From Mycosarcoma maydis (lineage: Eukaryota; Basidiomycota; Ustilaginomycetes; Ustilaginales), in assembly GCF_000328475.2 (NCBI RefSeq), contig NC_026491.1:496001-560000 (forward strand): a stretch of DNA of 64,000 bases, read 5' to 3'. Under the pieces are notes generated by a model. It worked only from the letters and a program-made list of their open reading frames with translations. It was not told the origin of the DNA and ran no database searches. Both the position numbers and the translations under genes were made by a program. Positions 1-10,145 of this stretch are shown piece by piece. Position 1 is the stretch's first letter, and each line of letters begins with the position of its first letter.

Positions 1-30
1 TCTCTGTACGCTTGCAAAACTCGCACTCGC

Positions 31-63
31 ACTCACGACTCACGACTCACGACTCACGACTCA
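31..63. repeat. Heptamer array (CACGACT)n
   Basis: Four to five direct copies of the 7-bp unit CACGACT. It belongs to the same family as the GATTCAC arrays found in many other gaps of this window (one base differs: CACGACT against CACGAAT). Confidence 0.85.
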
Positions 64-148
64 GGGGCTACCTCGACTCGCGCACTGCACCGCTGTCGAG
101 GAGCAACAACACCCCGCCCGCACACAACAATTTTACCGCTGGGCGATG

Positions 149-180
149 CACGATTCACGATTCACGATTCGTAATTCGTA
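149..180. repeat. Heptamer array (GATTCAC)n with an inverted tail
   Basis: Three copies of CGATTCA followed by CGTAATTCGTA, in the non-coding leader of the first gene. A short member of the window-wide heptamer family. Confidence 0.75.
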
Positions 181-723
181 CTTCGTCACGTGCTACTCCA
201 ATTTTCAAGTTCACGAGGCCTAGTGCGATCTCACAACGGACGGGCGACTTTGTGCTCGTGGCTTGGCAAGCGTGAAGGTGCATTCACGATTCGTGATTTT
301 GGCGTGTGGGGTCGCGTCTTTCATGATTAACTTCTTCTGTAATTCAGCACGCAGTCTCGTGAGTCTACGATTTCAGTCGCGAGTGGTGAGTGTGAGAGAA
401 AGAAAAGTGTTTGTGTGTGTGTTTTTGGTGAGAGCAGCGAACCACGAAACCACGACTCACGACTTGTGCTTTCGTCGACGGTTTGCTTTTTGCTGGTTGA
501 TCAGCACCACATCGACCCGTCCGACAGGCATTGGCATCAGCCATCTCAGGCGAATCTCGACCAGATCTCACGACGACCTCACGTCATTGAAAGCACGTAC
601 GAAGCGCTGCTGCCGAGCGAGCCGCTCTGACCCACCGCTTTCATTTCTCTGGACGTGGGAAACCGCTCTTCTCTGCAGCTTGTTTCGTTTTCCACGTCGC
701 TCGCAGCAGCCACCACGGCAGCC

Positions 724-2097
724 ATGTTCGAATCCGCACAATCACCCGGCCGAACCGCTCAGCATTCAACACCATACGCCTTTGCAACACCAGTACGCAC
801 CGCTTCGACTTTGTCTCACCCGTACTCGCACGCCCTCACATCCACCGACGCTTCGGCAAAAGCAGTGCGCTTCCAAAATCAGCCTCTGCCACCGCAACCA
901 CTACAGTACCCACAGAACCCGTCACTCTCGTCCATCGCTACGCCGAACAAATCCGCTGTCACTAACACTGCATCGACGTCTACACAGCCACAGCCGCCGC
1001 AGCCGCAGCCGCAGCCGCAGCCGCAGCAGATGAACACGGCGGTTTCCACAAATGCTGCTGCTGCTGCCTCTGCAAGCAGCGCCAACAAGATGCTCGGCGG
1101 TCGACCGGCGGTTGTGAGTCGTGCTGGAGGCGAGTCGGCAGCTGTGCTTCAGAGAAGAATCAAATGGAATCTCTCGGCGCTCGGATTGTTGTGGATCGTA
1201 CCAACCCTATCGACCCGACCCCGAGACGTATACTGGGCGATTCTGGACCAGATCTACGTGTATGTCGGAGGGGATATAGACGAGGTGATCGATGGCGTGG
1301 TCGGTTGGATTCTGTGGGCAATCAGCGTAGTGTTGCTCTTCAATGTAGTGGAAGCGGGAATTCTCGTACAACGCGCATCTTGGGCGCGGCCACCGACAGA
1401 GACGATCGAAGCCGCGCTCGCCTCTACCACGTCGAGCGCGAGTAAAGAGCAGAGCAAGAACCAATCGCTCGTGCACGGTCTTGATTCAGCGTCGGTAGCC
1501 AGGTCTATCAACTTTGTCGCTGCAAGTCGGTTGAAAGGTTCACCCAAAACAAGGACGAGCAACATCGGTGCGGGTTCGCCCATCTCGCGATGCTCACCAA
1601 AACCATCGCCCAAGCGCGATTGGTGCGACTCGCCCGGCTCATCGAGTGTCGACTATTCTCAGTTCTCACCTGCGCATCGACGCACTTCGAGTGCACTCTC
1701 GTCGCACAGCTACAATAGTGGATTTGCACAAAGCAACAACCGGATCGGTTCGCCAGGTACGCCGGGTACGCCAGGCACGCCGATCTCCGAGTTCAACCCA
1801 GCTATCGGAGCAGTCGCACCTGCATCGTCGCCGTTGGCAGCGTTTAGGGCAAGACACATTTCACGAGGCGCGTCCGGTTCGCAGTCGCAGTCGCCTTCGC
1901 GAGCACGCTCGATCACGCCAGCGATGAGCGCAGCCGGTATCGACGAGACGAGCTTCGATGCGAGTGCACAGTTGGACCAGGCGCAGGACGAGGCCACATT
2001 CTTAGGTGACGAGAGCTTCGAAGTGGACCGAGCACTCAAGAGTCTTCGCGGCTCGTTCGGTGGGGTCAGTTCGACGCCTGCTGCCACATTGCGTTGA
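724..2097 (+). CDS. POM34-like nuclear pore membrane protein
   Basis: Single-exon gene of 457 residues. The start chosen is the ATG at 724 (MFESAQSP), because the frame upstream is repeat-derived. The first 140 residues are rich in Ser, Thr, Pro and Gln, including a (PQ)n run. A basic segment AVLQRRIKWN then leads into a hydrophobic stretch (about 148-165), a short loop, and a second membrane segment (about 192-215, WILWAISVVLLFNVVEAG). The rest is a Ser-rich tail containing a GTPGTPGTP repeat. Two closely spaced membrane segments between disordered tails fit the fungal POM34/NPCC family of nuclear pore membrane components, which anchor pore scaffold proteins at the nuclear envelope. The family call rests on topology and weak motif resemblance, so another two-pass membrane protein is possible. 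It converges on NPT1, 210 bp away. Confidence 0.5.
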   Translation: MFESAQSPGRTAQHSTPYAFATPVRTASTLSHPYSHALTSTDASAKAVRFQNQPLPPQPLQYPQNPSLSSIATPNKSAVTNTASTSTQPQPPQPQPQPQPQQMNTAVSTNAAAAASASSANKMLGGRPAVVSRAGGESAAVLQRRIKWNLSALGLLWIVPTLSTRPRDVYWAILDQIYVYVGGDIDEVIDGVVGWILWAISVVLLFNVVEAGILVQRASWARPPTETIEAALASTTSSASKEQSKNQSLVHGLDSASVARSINFVAASRLKGSPKTRTSNIGAGSPISRCSPKPSPKRDWCDSPGSSSVDYSQFSPAHRRTSSALSSHSYNSGFAQSNNRIGSPGTPGTPGTPISEFNPAIGAVAPASSPLAAFRARHISRGASGSQSQSPSRARSITPAMSAAGIDETSFDASAQLDQAQDEATFLGDESFEVDRALKSLRGSFGGVSSTPAATLR

Positions 2098-2170
2098 TCA
2101 AGCGGCGATACTTGGGTCATGGTAGCATCGTCTGTGCCAAGATGCGCATGCGAGGACGGATTCGCTGTTG

Positions 2171-2325
2171 GTACAAGCAGGGAGAAACTGGCGCGTCCGA
2201 AATGCTAAGCGTCCTGGAGCTGGTACAAGCAGGGAGAAACAGGCGCGTCGGAAATGCTAAGCGTCCTGGAGCTGGTACAAGTAGGGAGAGCTGGCGCGTC
2301 GGAAATGCTAAGCGTCTTCGAGCTG
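2171..2325. repeat. Three-copy 52-bp tandem repeat derived from the NPT1 3' end
   Basis: Units lie at 2171-2222, 2223-2274 and 2275-2325. The third is one base shorter and more diverged. The third unit covers the real NPT1 stop codon (2308-2310) and its last five sense codons, reading Q-L-E-D-A-stop on the minus strand. Units one and two still carry the same 18 nt, reading Q-L-Q-D-A-stop, but now lie beyond the gene. The array was therefore formed by tandem duplication of the gene's end plus its first 3' untranslated bases. Confidence 0.9.
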
Positions 2326-3720
2326 AATCTCGGGACGTGGCGCTCCTGGATCGAGATGGTTGATCACAGATGCATCAGCTGGCGTGGCACTCGACGGTGT
2401 TGGAATGCCAAACCTCCTCTTGACGGCGAGCACCTCTGTGGGATCGCCCGTGTTTTTGGTGAGGTCATCACTGATCTTGACGACGCGTCTGTGCTCGACC
2501 GAATCGAGCTTGATGACGATATTGAGTGGTTTGCTCTTTTGGGCGGTGGAGAGCTGGATGAAGTCGTTGGTGAAGGACGTGCCGATACCGAAGGCGGCGC
2601 CGATGCCGATGTGGTTCGAGTAAGCGGCGAGCTCGAGGCATCGGTCGACGTCTAGGCCGTCCGAGTAGATGACCACTTTGGATTTCGGATCGACGCCGAT
2701 CGAGCGATATGCGTCAAGTGCCTTTTGCGCAAACGCTTTACTGTCACCGGAATCCTGACGGAGGCCGCGCCATCGACGCGCGATTTCGATGCCAGATGGA
2801 TTATCCAGCAGATCGTTCCAGAAGACGTTGGTGGAAAATGTATCGGTGAGCGCAATGGTGAGGTCGTGCGTAGCACTGTTGGCGACAAAGTCCGGTGCAG
2901 AATAGACAGCGTCCCACAGCTGCAGCGCTTTCAGATTTGAATGCGCATACCCTTGCAGCGCGGCAATAGCCATGGTCCATTCGTGCGCCACTGTGCCAAT
3001 GGGGACCAGATCAAATTGTTGCGCAAAGTGCACGTTGGATGTCCCCAGAAGTTTCCCAGAGGAGCATCCCGAGCTTGCAGACAAGTCGCCCGCCATGAGC
3101 CCTTGCAGGACAATACGGTGTGTTTGATAGGATCGTCTTCTCCTCGTCCCGAATTCGGAATATCGAATGCCATTCGACGTCAGCCTGCAAGCCTTGTCAA
3201 ATGCCTGTTGATACTGGTCTTGCAACGACCAGTCTGTGTCGATCGTGCTGAAATACACCTCTGATACAATCGCCATCAAGGGTACCTCGTAAAAGATGAC
3301 GTCTGACCACACACCCGAAACGTTTAGATCGAGATGGCCCCACCCATCCTCACCCGTGGGAAGAAAGCGGAGCTGCACCTGCTGCTTTGGCTGGAAGCGA
3401 AACGCCTCGAGGTAATCGAGGTAGTCCTTTCCAAGGTAAGGACAGCTTCGCTCGAGCCAAGCGCGTTCTTGAGCGCTGAGCGAAAGATGGACAAGGTTGT
3501 CAATGTGATTACGGATGCGATCCATGGCTTGACGTGTGAACTTCATCGTGGCTGCAGAGCGGTTGGTGAACTTGTATGCGACACGAGTGTGTGGGTAGTG
3601 ACGAAGCACCGCTTGTTGCATTGTGAGCTTGTACAAGTCGGTATCGAGGATGCTTCGAATCGGCGATGCGTCCGACGCATGTTTGGCGACAGGCGCACTT
3701 GTGGATGGCGCGGCACACAT
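2308..3720 (-). CDS. NPT1: Nicotinate phosphoribosyltransferase
   Basis: 470 residues, single exon, ATG at 3720 (MCAAPSTSAP). It makes nicotinate mononucleotide from nicotinate and PRPP, the entry step of the Preiss-Handler NAD salvage pathway, in cytosol and nucleus. Family motifs appear in order: SILDTDLYKLTMQQAVL near the N-terminus, SNGIRYSEFGTRRRRSYQT, the GTVAHEW segment (His near residue 246, matching the residue phosphorylated in the yeast enzyme), LRQDSGD, YSDGLDV and GIGAAFGIGTSFTNDF for phosphate binding. Length is close to fungal homologues (about 430). The open frame runs on upstream to 4071, but that part translates heptamer repeats and is left out. The 3' end has been tandemly duplicated. 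It is divergent from the GT90 gene. Confidence 0.95.
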   Translation of the reverse strand: MCAAPSTSAPVAKHASDASPIRSILDTDLYKLTMQQAVLRHYPHTRVAYKFTNRSAATMKFTRQAMDRIRNHIDNLVHLSLSAQERAWLERSCPYLGKDYLDYLEAFRFQPKQQVQLRFLPTGEDGWGHLDLNVSGVWSDVIFYEVPLMAIVSEVYFSTIDTDWSLQDQYQQAFDKACRLTSNGIRYSEFGTRRRRSYQTHRIVLQGLMAGDLSASSGCSSGKLLGTSNVHFAQQFDLVPIGTVAHEWTMAIAALQGYAHSNLKALQLWDAVYSAPDFVANSATHDLTIALTDTFSTNVFWNDLLDNPSGIEIARRWRGLRQDSGDSKAFAQKALDAYRSIGVDPKSKVVIYSDGLDVDRCLELAAYSNHIGIGAAFGIGTSFTNDFIQLSTAQKSKPLNIVIKLDSVEHRRVVKISDDLTKNTGDPTEVLAVKRRFGIPTPSSATPADASVINHLDPGAPRPEIQLEDA

Positions 3721-3808
3721 GGACGGCGATGCCAAGTGCGAAACGTGTGCGGTGTGTGAACAAGAGTCACCAAGGCCAGGTCTAGAATGTGCAAAGGTGT
3801 AGTGTAGT

Positions 3809-3844
3809 GTGAAGCGTGAAGCGTGAAGCGTGAAGCGTGAAGCA
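3809..3844. repeat. 8-bp GAAGCGTG tandem array
   Basis: About four and a half copies of GAAGCGTG just upstream of NPT1. Its minus-strand translation (LHASRFT repeated) explains the spurious N-terminal extension of the NPT1 frame. Confidence 0.85.
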
Positions 3845-4079
3845 CAGTTGTTGGAAGTGTTGGTCTGAGCAAAGTCGAGGATTGAGAGTTGCAAGAACGC
3901 GTGCTGCTGCCGCCTTTTTTTCCACAAATGCTCGTGCGAATTTCCTAACTGAAAGCCGGCACAATCTTGAATCTTGAATCTCGAATCTCGAATGCGTGAG
4001 ATAATTGTGAATCGTGAATTGTGAATATGAATTCGTGAGGACAGTGCGTCGTACGTGCTATTTTGAGCCACCGCTTAGA

Positions 4080-4142
4080 GATCGTGAATCCGTGAATCCG
4101 TGATTGACGATTGACGATTCACGATTCACGATTCGTGATTGT
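4080..4142. repeat. Mixed heptamer array (GTGAATC / GATTCAC)
   Basis: Two GTGAATCC units, then GATTGAC units, then GATTCAC units, ending in ATTCGTGATT. Both orientations of the family meet in one array. Confidence 0.8.
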
Positions 4143-4606
4143 CATCCGATATAACTGTAACTACACTACGATAAATTCGTGATGATTAATACTTCAATTC
4201 CCACTCACGACTCACGACTTGGGCGGCTCGCGTTGGTCGACTTGCACCACCATCTCGACTGCTGATTCACTCACTGTCGACTCACATCGCTTCGGCCAAC
4301 ACTAACCTCAGCAGTATCCACCCAGCTTTCGTCTCATCACGCTGTGGCTCTCTTCCGACTATCGCAGCCGAAGAAGCAGAGAAAGAGAAACAAGAAAGCG
4401 TTGGACACGCATCCAAAGCTGCTCTCTCTGCCATCCCGCGATCGGTGATCGTTTGCATATCGCCGCTCGACTCTCACCGTCGCAATTCACTCGGAGATGA
4501 GTCGATGATACTCTGAGAGTTGATCGACCACATCTCGCATCTTGCATTTCGCATCTCACCGCACATCCAAATCAACTCTTCGCAGCTGAGAGATACGTGG
4601 GCGACC

Positions 4607-6073
4607 ATGTCGGGCATCTTTAACAAGTACACACGCGTGCCCACCAACTCGGCGCTGCCAACGAGCGTCTCGGATACGCGCTCATCGTCGTCGCCGTCTT
4701 GTTCTTGGACTGGGTTTGGACGTGCACGTACACGTTGGGCGCTGATAGCAGCAGCGGTACTCAGCCTGGTGCTGTTTTTCGGCGTCGCATCTTCGGACTC
4801 GAGCTGGAAGGCGAAGGCGGGCGAATACGCTGGTAAGCTGACGTGGTCCAAGCCATCGTCGAAACCGTGGTCTAGCGTTTCCGACGTGGACGGTTATGAA
4901 TTCGGTCGGTGGATCAACGGTTCGGGTCGAAAGGATCTGTCGTACGATTCGGCGTTCAATCCGGAAGACTTGACTCTCACACAGGACGAGTGCGATGCGT
5001 TTTTCCCAGGCTTGTGGAAGGAGATCGATCGAAGCGTAGAATACTATACCGAACATCCATTGACACTCGAGTACCTGGACAGAGTGTGCGATGATGGCAT
5101 CTGGTCGCATGCGCGTGTCGTTATCCACAACAACCGCGTCTATCTCAAGTACTTTCAACAGTCCGCATTTACCCGCATCAACTCGGCGCTTGCTCTGCTC
5201 TTCCAGTCCGTGGTCGCGTCGAGGGAAAAGTTGCCAGATGCCGAGTTTTGCCTGAGCGCCAACGATTGGGGATCGATGGGCAAGTTTTCGCTCGACCGAA
5301 ATCCTTCGTTGTACGACGTATGGTTGATGCCAGACTACGGATTCTACAGTTGGCCCGAGCCTGGCATTGGTTCGTACACTGAGCATCGCGAAAAGACTCT
5401 GGCTATCGAGCAATCTACACCGTGGGATTCCAAGATTGCCAAGCTCTTTTGGCGAGGTTCAATGGGTGTTGGTACTGCGGACCGTAAAGCGCTCCTCGCA
5501 GCTGCCGAAAACCACGAATGGAACGACGTTAGGCCGTTGGACTGGGATAACCGTCAAGGATTTGTCAGCATGGAGGATCACTGCAAGTGGAAGTTCCACG
5601 CGTTTCCCGAAGGCATGACCTATTCCGGTCGACTGAGATACCTTCAAAATTGTCGATCTGTCATTGTCACACACGAGCCACGATGGATCCAGCACTGGAC
5701 GCATCTGTACAATCCCGACCGTTCGTCGCCCGATCAGAACATTGTATTCGTACCCGAGTACCAAGGTGATCAGCCGGGCGTCGAGGTCCAAGACGATCGT
5801 GGCCAGACTGTCCGAGATACCACCTGGATGCGTTTACCCGAAGTGATGGACGACCTCTTGTCCGACGATGCAAGAGCCAAACGCATCGCAGATAACCAGT
5901 GGTCCTTTTTCAGAGAACGTTACGTCAGCCCAGCGAGCGCCGCCTGCTATTGGAGAAAAGCCATCATCCAGTATGCCAAAGTGCAAAAGTTCAGCGTCAA
6001 CTACACTGGCACCGAAACCAGCTACGAATCCTTCCTCCTCCTAGGCAACAAGCTCCAAGCCATCGCTCAATAA
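4607..6073 (+). CDS. Family-90 (CAP10-like) glycosyltransferase, type II membrane protein
   Basis: 488 residues, single exon, ATG at 4607 (MSGIFNKYTR). A 43-residue N-terminal tail rich in Ser and Arg precedes one membrane anchor (about 44-62, WALIAAAVLSLVLFFGVA), the layout of a Golgi type II enzyme with its catalytic part in the lumen. The lumenal part carries GT90/CAP10 signatures: LFWRGSMGVGTADRK (from about 279), DHCKWKFHAFPEGMTYSGR, and LQNCRSVIVTHEPRWIQHW, with conserved aromatic and acidic residues. In Cryptococcus this family includes capsule- and glycolipid-related xylosyltransferases. Donor and acceptor here cannot be told from sequence. It converges on KGD1, 187 bp away. Confidence 0.85.
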   Translation: MSGIFNKYTRVPTNSALPTSVSDTRSSSSPSCSWTGFGRARTRWALIAAAVLSLVLFFGVASSDSSWKAKAGEYAGKLTWSKPSSKPWSSVSDVDGYEFGRWINGSGRKDLSYDSAFNPEDLTLTQDECDAFFPGLWKEIDRSVEYYTEHPLTLEYLDRVCDDGIWSHARVVIHNNRVYLKYFQQSAFTRINSALALLFQSVVASREKLPDAEFCLSANDWGSMGKFSLDRNPSLYDVWLMPDYGFYSWPEPGIGSYTEHREKTLAIEQSTPWDSKIAKLFWRGSMGVGTADRKALLAAAENHEWNDVRPLDWDNRQGFVSMEDHCKWKFHAFPEGMTYSGRLRYLQNCRSVIVTHEPRWIQHWTHLYNPDRSSPDQNIVFVPEYQGDQPGVEVQDDRGQTVRDTTWMRLPEVMDDLLSDDARAKRIADNQWSFFRERYVSPASAACYWRKAIIQYAKVQKFSVNYTGTETSYESFLLLGNKLQAIAQ

Positions 6074-6260
6074 CCTCGCGCGTCCACCGTCGCTCAGTTA
6101 GCATCTCACCGCAGTCTCCAAAACACTTTGTTGCACCACTCGTCACTGTCAAATACGCCATACGATACGTTAGCCCCACAATCTTGGCCGTATACTAGCT
6201 CGATAACGATCAACACCATTGGGAATTCTTTCGCATGAAACAAGCGGCGAGTGGCCGAAT

Positions 6261-9200
6261 CTACAGAAGCTCATCAGAAGCCTTCCTGTCCAAGTCAAAG
6301 GCGTCCTTGAGATACGCCTCGACTTCGGCCTTGTGGGCGACCTTGGAACCGGTAGCCACCGAACTGCTAGGCGGCCTGGAAGCCAAGATGACAATGTCGT
6401 TCTTATGATGCTGTGTGTGCCTGCAGGCGGTCCTCAACCTAGGCTGCAGATACGACCATGCACCATTGTTCAAAGGCTCCTCCTGGCAGAAGACCAGATC
6501 GGCGTTCGGGTACTTGTCCAGAGCCTGCACCACTGCCTCGTAGTGCAGAGGCGAGAGCTGCTCGATGCGCGAGATGGCGACATCCTTGATGTTGTTCTCC
6601 CTCCTGTGCTTGAGAAGCTCAAAGTAGGTCTGACCAAACGTGAGAATGTGACGCTTGATCTGATCGGGCGCTACCAGCTCGTCCTTGCCCTCCGAGGCGT
6701 GAGGTTCGGGGATGAAGCGCTGGAAGCCAGTGCCGGGCAAAAAGTCTTGCAGGTTGGATCGCGCCTCGGGGTGACGGAGCAGCGACTTGGAGAAAAAGTT
6801 GACCAGCGGCTTGCGGAAGTCACGGTGCACCTGGCGACGAAGCACGTGGAAGTAGTTGGCAGGCGTGGTGCAGTAGACGACGGCCATGTTGGAATCCTGA
6901 TGCTGACGGTTGCTCTTTTCAGGTGTGGGGAACTTGAACGGGTGGTCATCGCAGAGCTGCAGGAAACGCTCGATGCGCGCCGACGAGTGCTCGGGACCCT
7001 GACCGTCATAGCCGTGCGGCAGGTTGAGCACGAGGCCGGTGCGCTGCAGCCACTTGCGCTCGCCCGAGGCAATGAACTGGTCGATGATGCACTGTGCGTT
7101 GTTGGCAAAGTCACCAAACTGCGCCTCCCAGATGGTCAGGTTCTGCGGTGAGACGAGCGAGAATCCTAGCTCGAAACCCATACATCCGAACTCGGACAGC
7201 GACGAGTTGCAGACCACAAACGGAGCCTGGCCTTCGCCGACGTGCTGGAGCGGCGTGTAGGTGCCCTCGTTCTCCTGATCGTGCAGTACCGAGTGACGCT
7301 GCGAAAAGGTACCACGCTCGACATCCTGACCCGACAGACGCACGTAGTTGCCCTCGAGCGCGAGCGAGCCAAAGGCGAGCGCCTCGCCGGTGCTCATGTC
7401 AATGTTTTTGCCCTCTTCGACCGTTTTGAGGCGCGTCTTGAGGATGCGACCGAGGTTGCGGTGGACAGTAAAGTCGTCCGGGTAGGTGGAAACGGTTTTG
7501 CCAATGTGCTTGAGCGTTTGCTCCTTGACACCAGTGTCTTTGTGGTCGAGGATCTGCTCGGCGAGTTGCTTGGGTGAGGGGAAGCCCTCCCAGGCACTCG
7601 AGAGCCATTCGCGCTCCTCGGGTCGATAGTTTTTGCTCTTGTCAAAGGCCTCCTCGAGCATGCCCCATACCCACTTTTGGTGCTCCTCGATGTCAGACTT
7701 TGTGAAGCTGCCTTCGTCGACGAGGCGGGCGGCGTACTTGGAGAGCGTGGGGTCCTGCTTGGCAATGGCGGCGTACATGCGTGGCTGGGTGAACGAGGGC
7801 TGGTCGGTCTCGTTGTGACCGTGACGTCGATAGCAGACGAGATCGATGACAACGTCCTTTTTAAAGGTGGCACGCCAGTCGGCAGCGAGCTGCGAGACAA
7901 AGGTAACCGCCTCGACGTCGTCGCCGTTGACGTGGAAGATGGGCGCGTCGATGGACTTGGCAATGTCCGAGGGGTACGGCGTGGAACGGGCAAAGCGAGG
8001 ATCGGTGGTGAAGCCGATCTGGTTGTTGACGACAATGTGAACGGTACCGCCGGTGGCGTAGTTGGGGAGGTTGTACATTCCCATGGTCTCGTAGACGACG
8101 CCCTGACCGGCAAAGGCGGCGTCACCGTGCATGAGGAGTGCCATCGAGGTGGCGTGCTCCTTGTCCTTGGCAAAGTCCTGGAGGGCGCGCGTCTTACCGA
8201 GCACGACGGGGTCCTCGGCCTCGAGATGCGAGGGGTTGGCGACGAGCGAGAGCGCAACTTTTTTACCGGAAGGGGTGGGACGGACGTAGTTGGCGCCGAG
8301 ATGGTACTTTACGTCGCCTCCGCCTTCGCCGTCGTCCTCCTTGGCGGCAAACTGGTGGAGAATACCCTCGATGGGCCTGCGAATCACGTTGGCGAGAACG
8401 TTGAGACGGCCACGGTGAGGCATGCCGATGGTGACGCTGTCGACGCCGTGCTCGACGGAACGGTCGATGAGCGTCTTGAGACCGGGGATGAGCGATTCGC
8501 CACCCTCGAGACCGAAGCGCTTCTCGTTGGGATACTTGGAGGCGATAAAGCGCTCAAACGAGTCGGACCAGATGAGACGGTCGAGGATGGTGCGCTTCTC
8601 CTCGACCGAGTACTTGAAGGGTTCGGGAGTCTCGATACGCTTTCGGAGCCAGTCGCACTTTTCGCGATCGGGAATGTGGACGTACTGTACGCCGATGGAG
8701 CCGCAGTACATGCGCTTGCAGGCGTCGATGATCTCGCGAATGGTGAGCTCGTGGATGCCCGAGTCGACAAAGTTGGGAAGCAGACCGGGGCCGAGACGCA
8801 TCTTGCGATCCAGGTCAGCCTGGGACCAGCCGTAGTGCTCAATCTTGAGCTCCTCGGGGACGTTGGGGTCGAGATCGGGGTCGAGGATGCCGAGAGGATC
8901 GAGACGGGCGATGCGGTGACCACGCACCTGGTAAGCTCGGACGAGGAGCTGAAGCTTTAGGTGATCATCGACGGCATCGGTGGAGCCGCTGAAACCCGAG
9001 ACGTCGACGGGGGGCGCCTCCATGGGAAGAGGCATGAGAGTGGGAGGAGCGCGAAAAGCGTGCTCACTGGCAAGGCCCTTTGCGAGACCGGAAAAGTAGA
9101 CGTCCCAAGAGGCGTGGACGGATTTGGGGTCTTGTTTCCAGAGCTTGTGCATCTCTTCGGCATAGTAGGCGTTGGTGGTGTTGATAAAGGTGTCGGAACC

Positions 9201-9380
9201 GGAGGGAGCATTGGGTTTGGCAGGAGCAGGACTAGCCTGTTGAGACTGGGACGAAGACTGGTAGGATCTGAGCGAAGCGTTCAAAGTGCATCGATTTGGA
9301 AGACGCGCCGAGACCGAGGCGAGAGTGGAGGCGCTCCAAGCGGCACGGGGGATGGTGCGCGAAGAGATGCTTCGCAGCAT
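6261..9380 (-). CDS. KGD1: 2-oxoglutarate dehydrogenase E1 component, mitochondrial
   Basis: 1039 residues, single exon, ATG at 9380. It decarboxylates 2-oxoglutarate with thiamine diphosphate in the mitochondrial TCA-cycle complex. The N-terminus ([15 protein letters not shown] and on) is rich in Arg, Ser and Ala and lacks acidic residues, a typical matrix targeting sequence. Next come the E1 N-terminal segment ([16 protein letters not shown]), [14 protein letters not shown], the thiamine-diphosphate/Mg region [14 protein letters not shown] near residue 417 with NNQIGFTT, and the C-terminal transketolase-like half ([45 protein letters not shown]). Length matches yeast Kgd1 (1014). The frame stays open upstream through a 10-bp repeat, but that part is not protein-like. 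Confidence 0.97.
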   Translation of the reverse strand: MLRSISSRTIPRAAWSASTLASVSARLPNRCTLNASLRSYQSSSQSQQASPAPAKPNAPSGSDTFINTTNAYYAEEMHKLWKQDPKSVHASWDVYFSGLAKGLASEHAFRAPPTLMPLPMEAPPVDVSGFSGSTDAVDDHLKLQLLVRAYQVRGHRIARLDPLGILDPDLDPNVPEELKIEHYGWSQADLDRKMRLGPGLLPNFVDSGIHELTIREIIDACKRMYCGSIGVQYVHIPDREKCDWLRKRIETPEPFKYSVEEKRTILDRLIWSDSFERFIASKYPNEKRFGLEGGESLIPGLKTLIDRSVEHGVDSVTIGMPHRGRLNVLANVIRRPIEGILHQFAAKEDDGEGGGDVKYHLGANYVRPTPSGKKVALSLVANPSHLEAEDPVVLGKTRALQDFAKDKEHATSMALLMHGDAAFAGQGVVYETMGMYNLPNYATGGTVHIVVNNQIGFTTDPRFARSTPYPSDIAKSIDAPIFHVNGDDVEAVTFVSQLAADWRATFKKDVVIDLVCYRRHGHNETDQPSFTQPRMYAAIAKQDPTLSKYAARLVDEGSFTKSDIEEHQKWVWGMLEEAFDKSKNYRPEEREWLSSAWEGFPSPKQLAEQILDHKDTGVKEQTLKHIGKTVSTYPDDFTVHRNLGRILKTRLKTVEEGKNIDMSTGEALAFGSLALEGNYVRLSGQDVERGTFSQRHSVLHDQENEGTYTPLQHVGEGQAPFVVCNSSLSEFGCMGFELGFSLVSPQNLTIWEAQFGDFANNAQCIIDQFIASGERKWLQRTGLVLNLPHGYDGQGPEHSSARIERFLQLCDDHPFKFPTPEKSNRQHQDSNMAVVYCTTPANYFHVLRRQVHRDFRKPLVNFFSKSLLRHPEARSNLQDFLPGTGFQRFIPEPHASEGKDELVAPDQIKRHILTFGQTYFELLKHRRENNIKDVAISRIEQLSPLHYEAVVQALDKYPNADLVFCQEEPLNNGAWSYLQPRLRTACRHTQHHKNDIVILASRPPSSSVATGSKVAHKAEVEAYLKDAFDLDRKASDELL

Positions 9381-9599
9381 TTTTGCTTTGTTCCGTTTGG
9401 AGTTGTGGCTGAGAGGGTCGAGTGTTGACGATTGAAACCAGACCAGGGGTCTCGATTCACTCGTTGAAGATGGTGGCGGATGAGGAACCAAGGAGGAGAG
9501 CAAAGAGCGAGCAAAGAGCGAAACAGGACGCGAGTTGTGGAGTATAATCACGAATATTTCTGATCGCAGCAGAGCCAAGCAGAGCCCAGCAGAGCCAGC

Positions 9600-9662
9600 A
9601 AAGCGAGCCAGCAAAAGCAAGCAAAAGCAAGCAAAAGCAAGCAAAAGCAAGCAAAAGCAAAG
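9600..9662. repeat. 10-bp AGCAAGCAAA tandem repeat in the KGD1 leader
   Basis: About five near-perfect copies of a 10-bp unit of the type CAAAAGCAAG, next to looser AGCAGAGCC copies (about 9570-9600). It lies 220-280 bp upstream of the KGD1 ATG, probably in its transcribed leader or core promoter. Confidence 0.85.
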
Positions 9663-10111
9663 AACCAACCGAGTCCGTCTCTTCCGACAAACAGTCACGA
9701 GTGCGTCGCTGAGTGGCTGAGTAGTCACGAGTCGTGAGTTTGCCCTGTTCCCTTTTCCCCTTTCTTTTTTTTTTGTTGCTTTTGGCACGGTCGAGTTGTT
9801 CCGAAATACGAATTATTATATATAATTCGACGAGCTGACTCACGATGAATCGCGAATCGACAAGCACGATTCTTTGATTTGAGAACAAAAGAGACAGGAG
9901 AGAGCGGAAAGAAGCGAAGACGAGCAAAGCAGGCAGAGCACGTTGAGCCCAAGTTGATCACGAATCTTGAATTGACCGGCGGCGTAAGTGACAGAGTGCG
10001 CCACTCGGTCCAATTCATGTTCCTGTCCAGCTCGATGGCAGTCCGCGGTGTGCGAATGTTGGGCAGCAAGGTGAGTATGTCGTTCATCCTTGTCCGTTCT
10101 GGCCGATAGTT

Positions 10112-10112
10112 G

Positions 10113-10142
<30 letters not shown>
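10112..10142. repeat. CTG/CAG trinucleotide microsatellite
   Basis: About ten GCT/CTG triplets in a row in non-coding DNA. No supported gene reads through it. Confidence 0.9.

Positions 10143-10145
<3 letters not shown>

Larger units (their letters stand above)
1..723. other. Upstream region of the POM34-like gene with heptamer arrays
   Basis: No gene is supported here. The stretch carries a tandem array of the heptamer CACGACT at about 31-63 and a GATTCAC array at about 149-180. A GT-rich run lies near 410-421. From about 640 the sequence becomes pyrimidine-rich and leads into the ATG at 724, as expected of a 5' leader. Apparent reading frames over the repeats have repetitive SRFTTHDSR-like translations and are not credible proteins. 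Confidence 0.6.
3721..4606. other. Divergent promoter region between NPT1 and the GT90 gene
   Basis: An 886-bp gap shared by two divergent genes. It holds an 8-bp GAAGCGTG array (3809-3844), AATCTTG/AATCTCG-type heptamers (about 3965-4030) and a mixed array of CGTGAATC and GATTCAC units (about 4080-4142). Beyond about 4200 the sequence is C/T-rich leader for the plus-strand gene. No RNA gene or further ORF is supported. Confidence 0.6.

Noticed and set aside
263..1033. 256-codon plus-strand frame overlapping the POM34-like start
   Set aside because: Its end is a run of Ser-Arg dipeptides read from the (CAG/CCG) repeats of the other frame, and its start crosses heptamer DNA.
3721..4071. N-terminal extension of NPT1
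   Set aside because: It translates the 8-bp and 7-bp repeats (LHASRFTLHASRFT) and has no counterpart in the enzyme family.
6219..8960. Long open frames (310 and 427 codons) on the plus strand opposite KGD1
   Set aside because: They are mirror frames of a highly codon-biased gene; the translation is rich in Val, Gly, Asp and Glu with no domain, while the minus-strand frame is unmistakably KGD1.
9381..9788. N-terminal extension of KGD1
   Set aside because: It encodes repeated [10 protein letters not shown] from the 10-bp DNA repeat; the mitochondrial presequence starts at the ATG at 9380.
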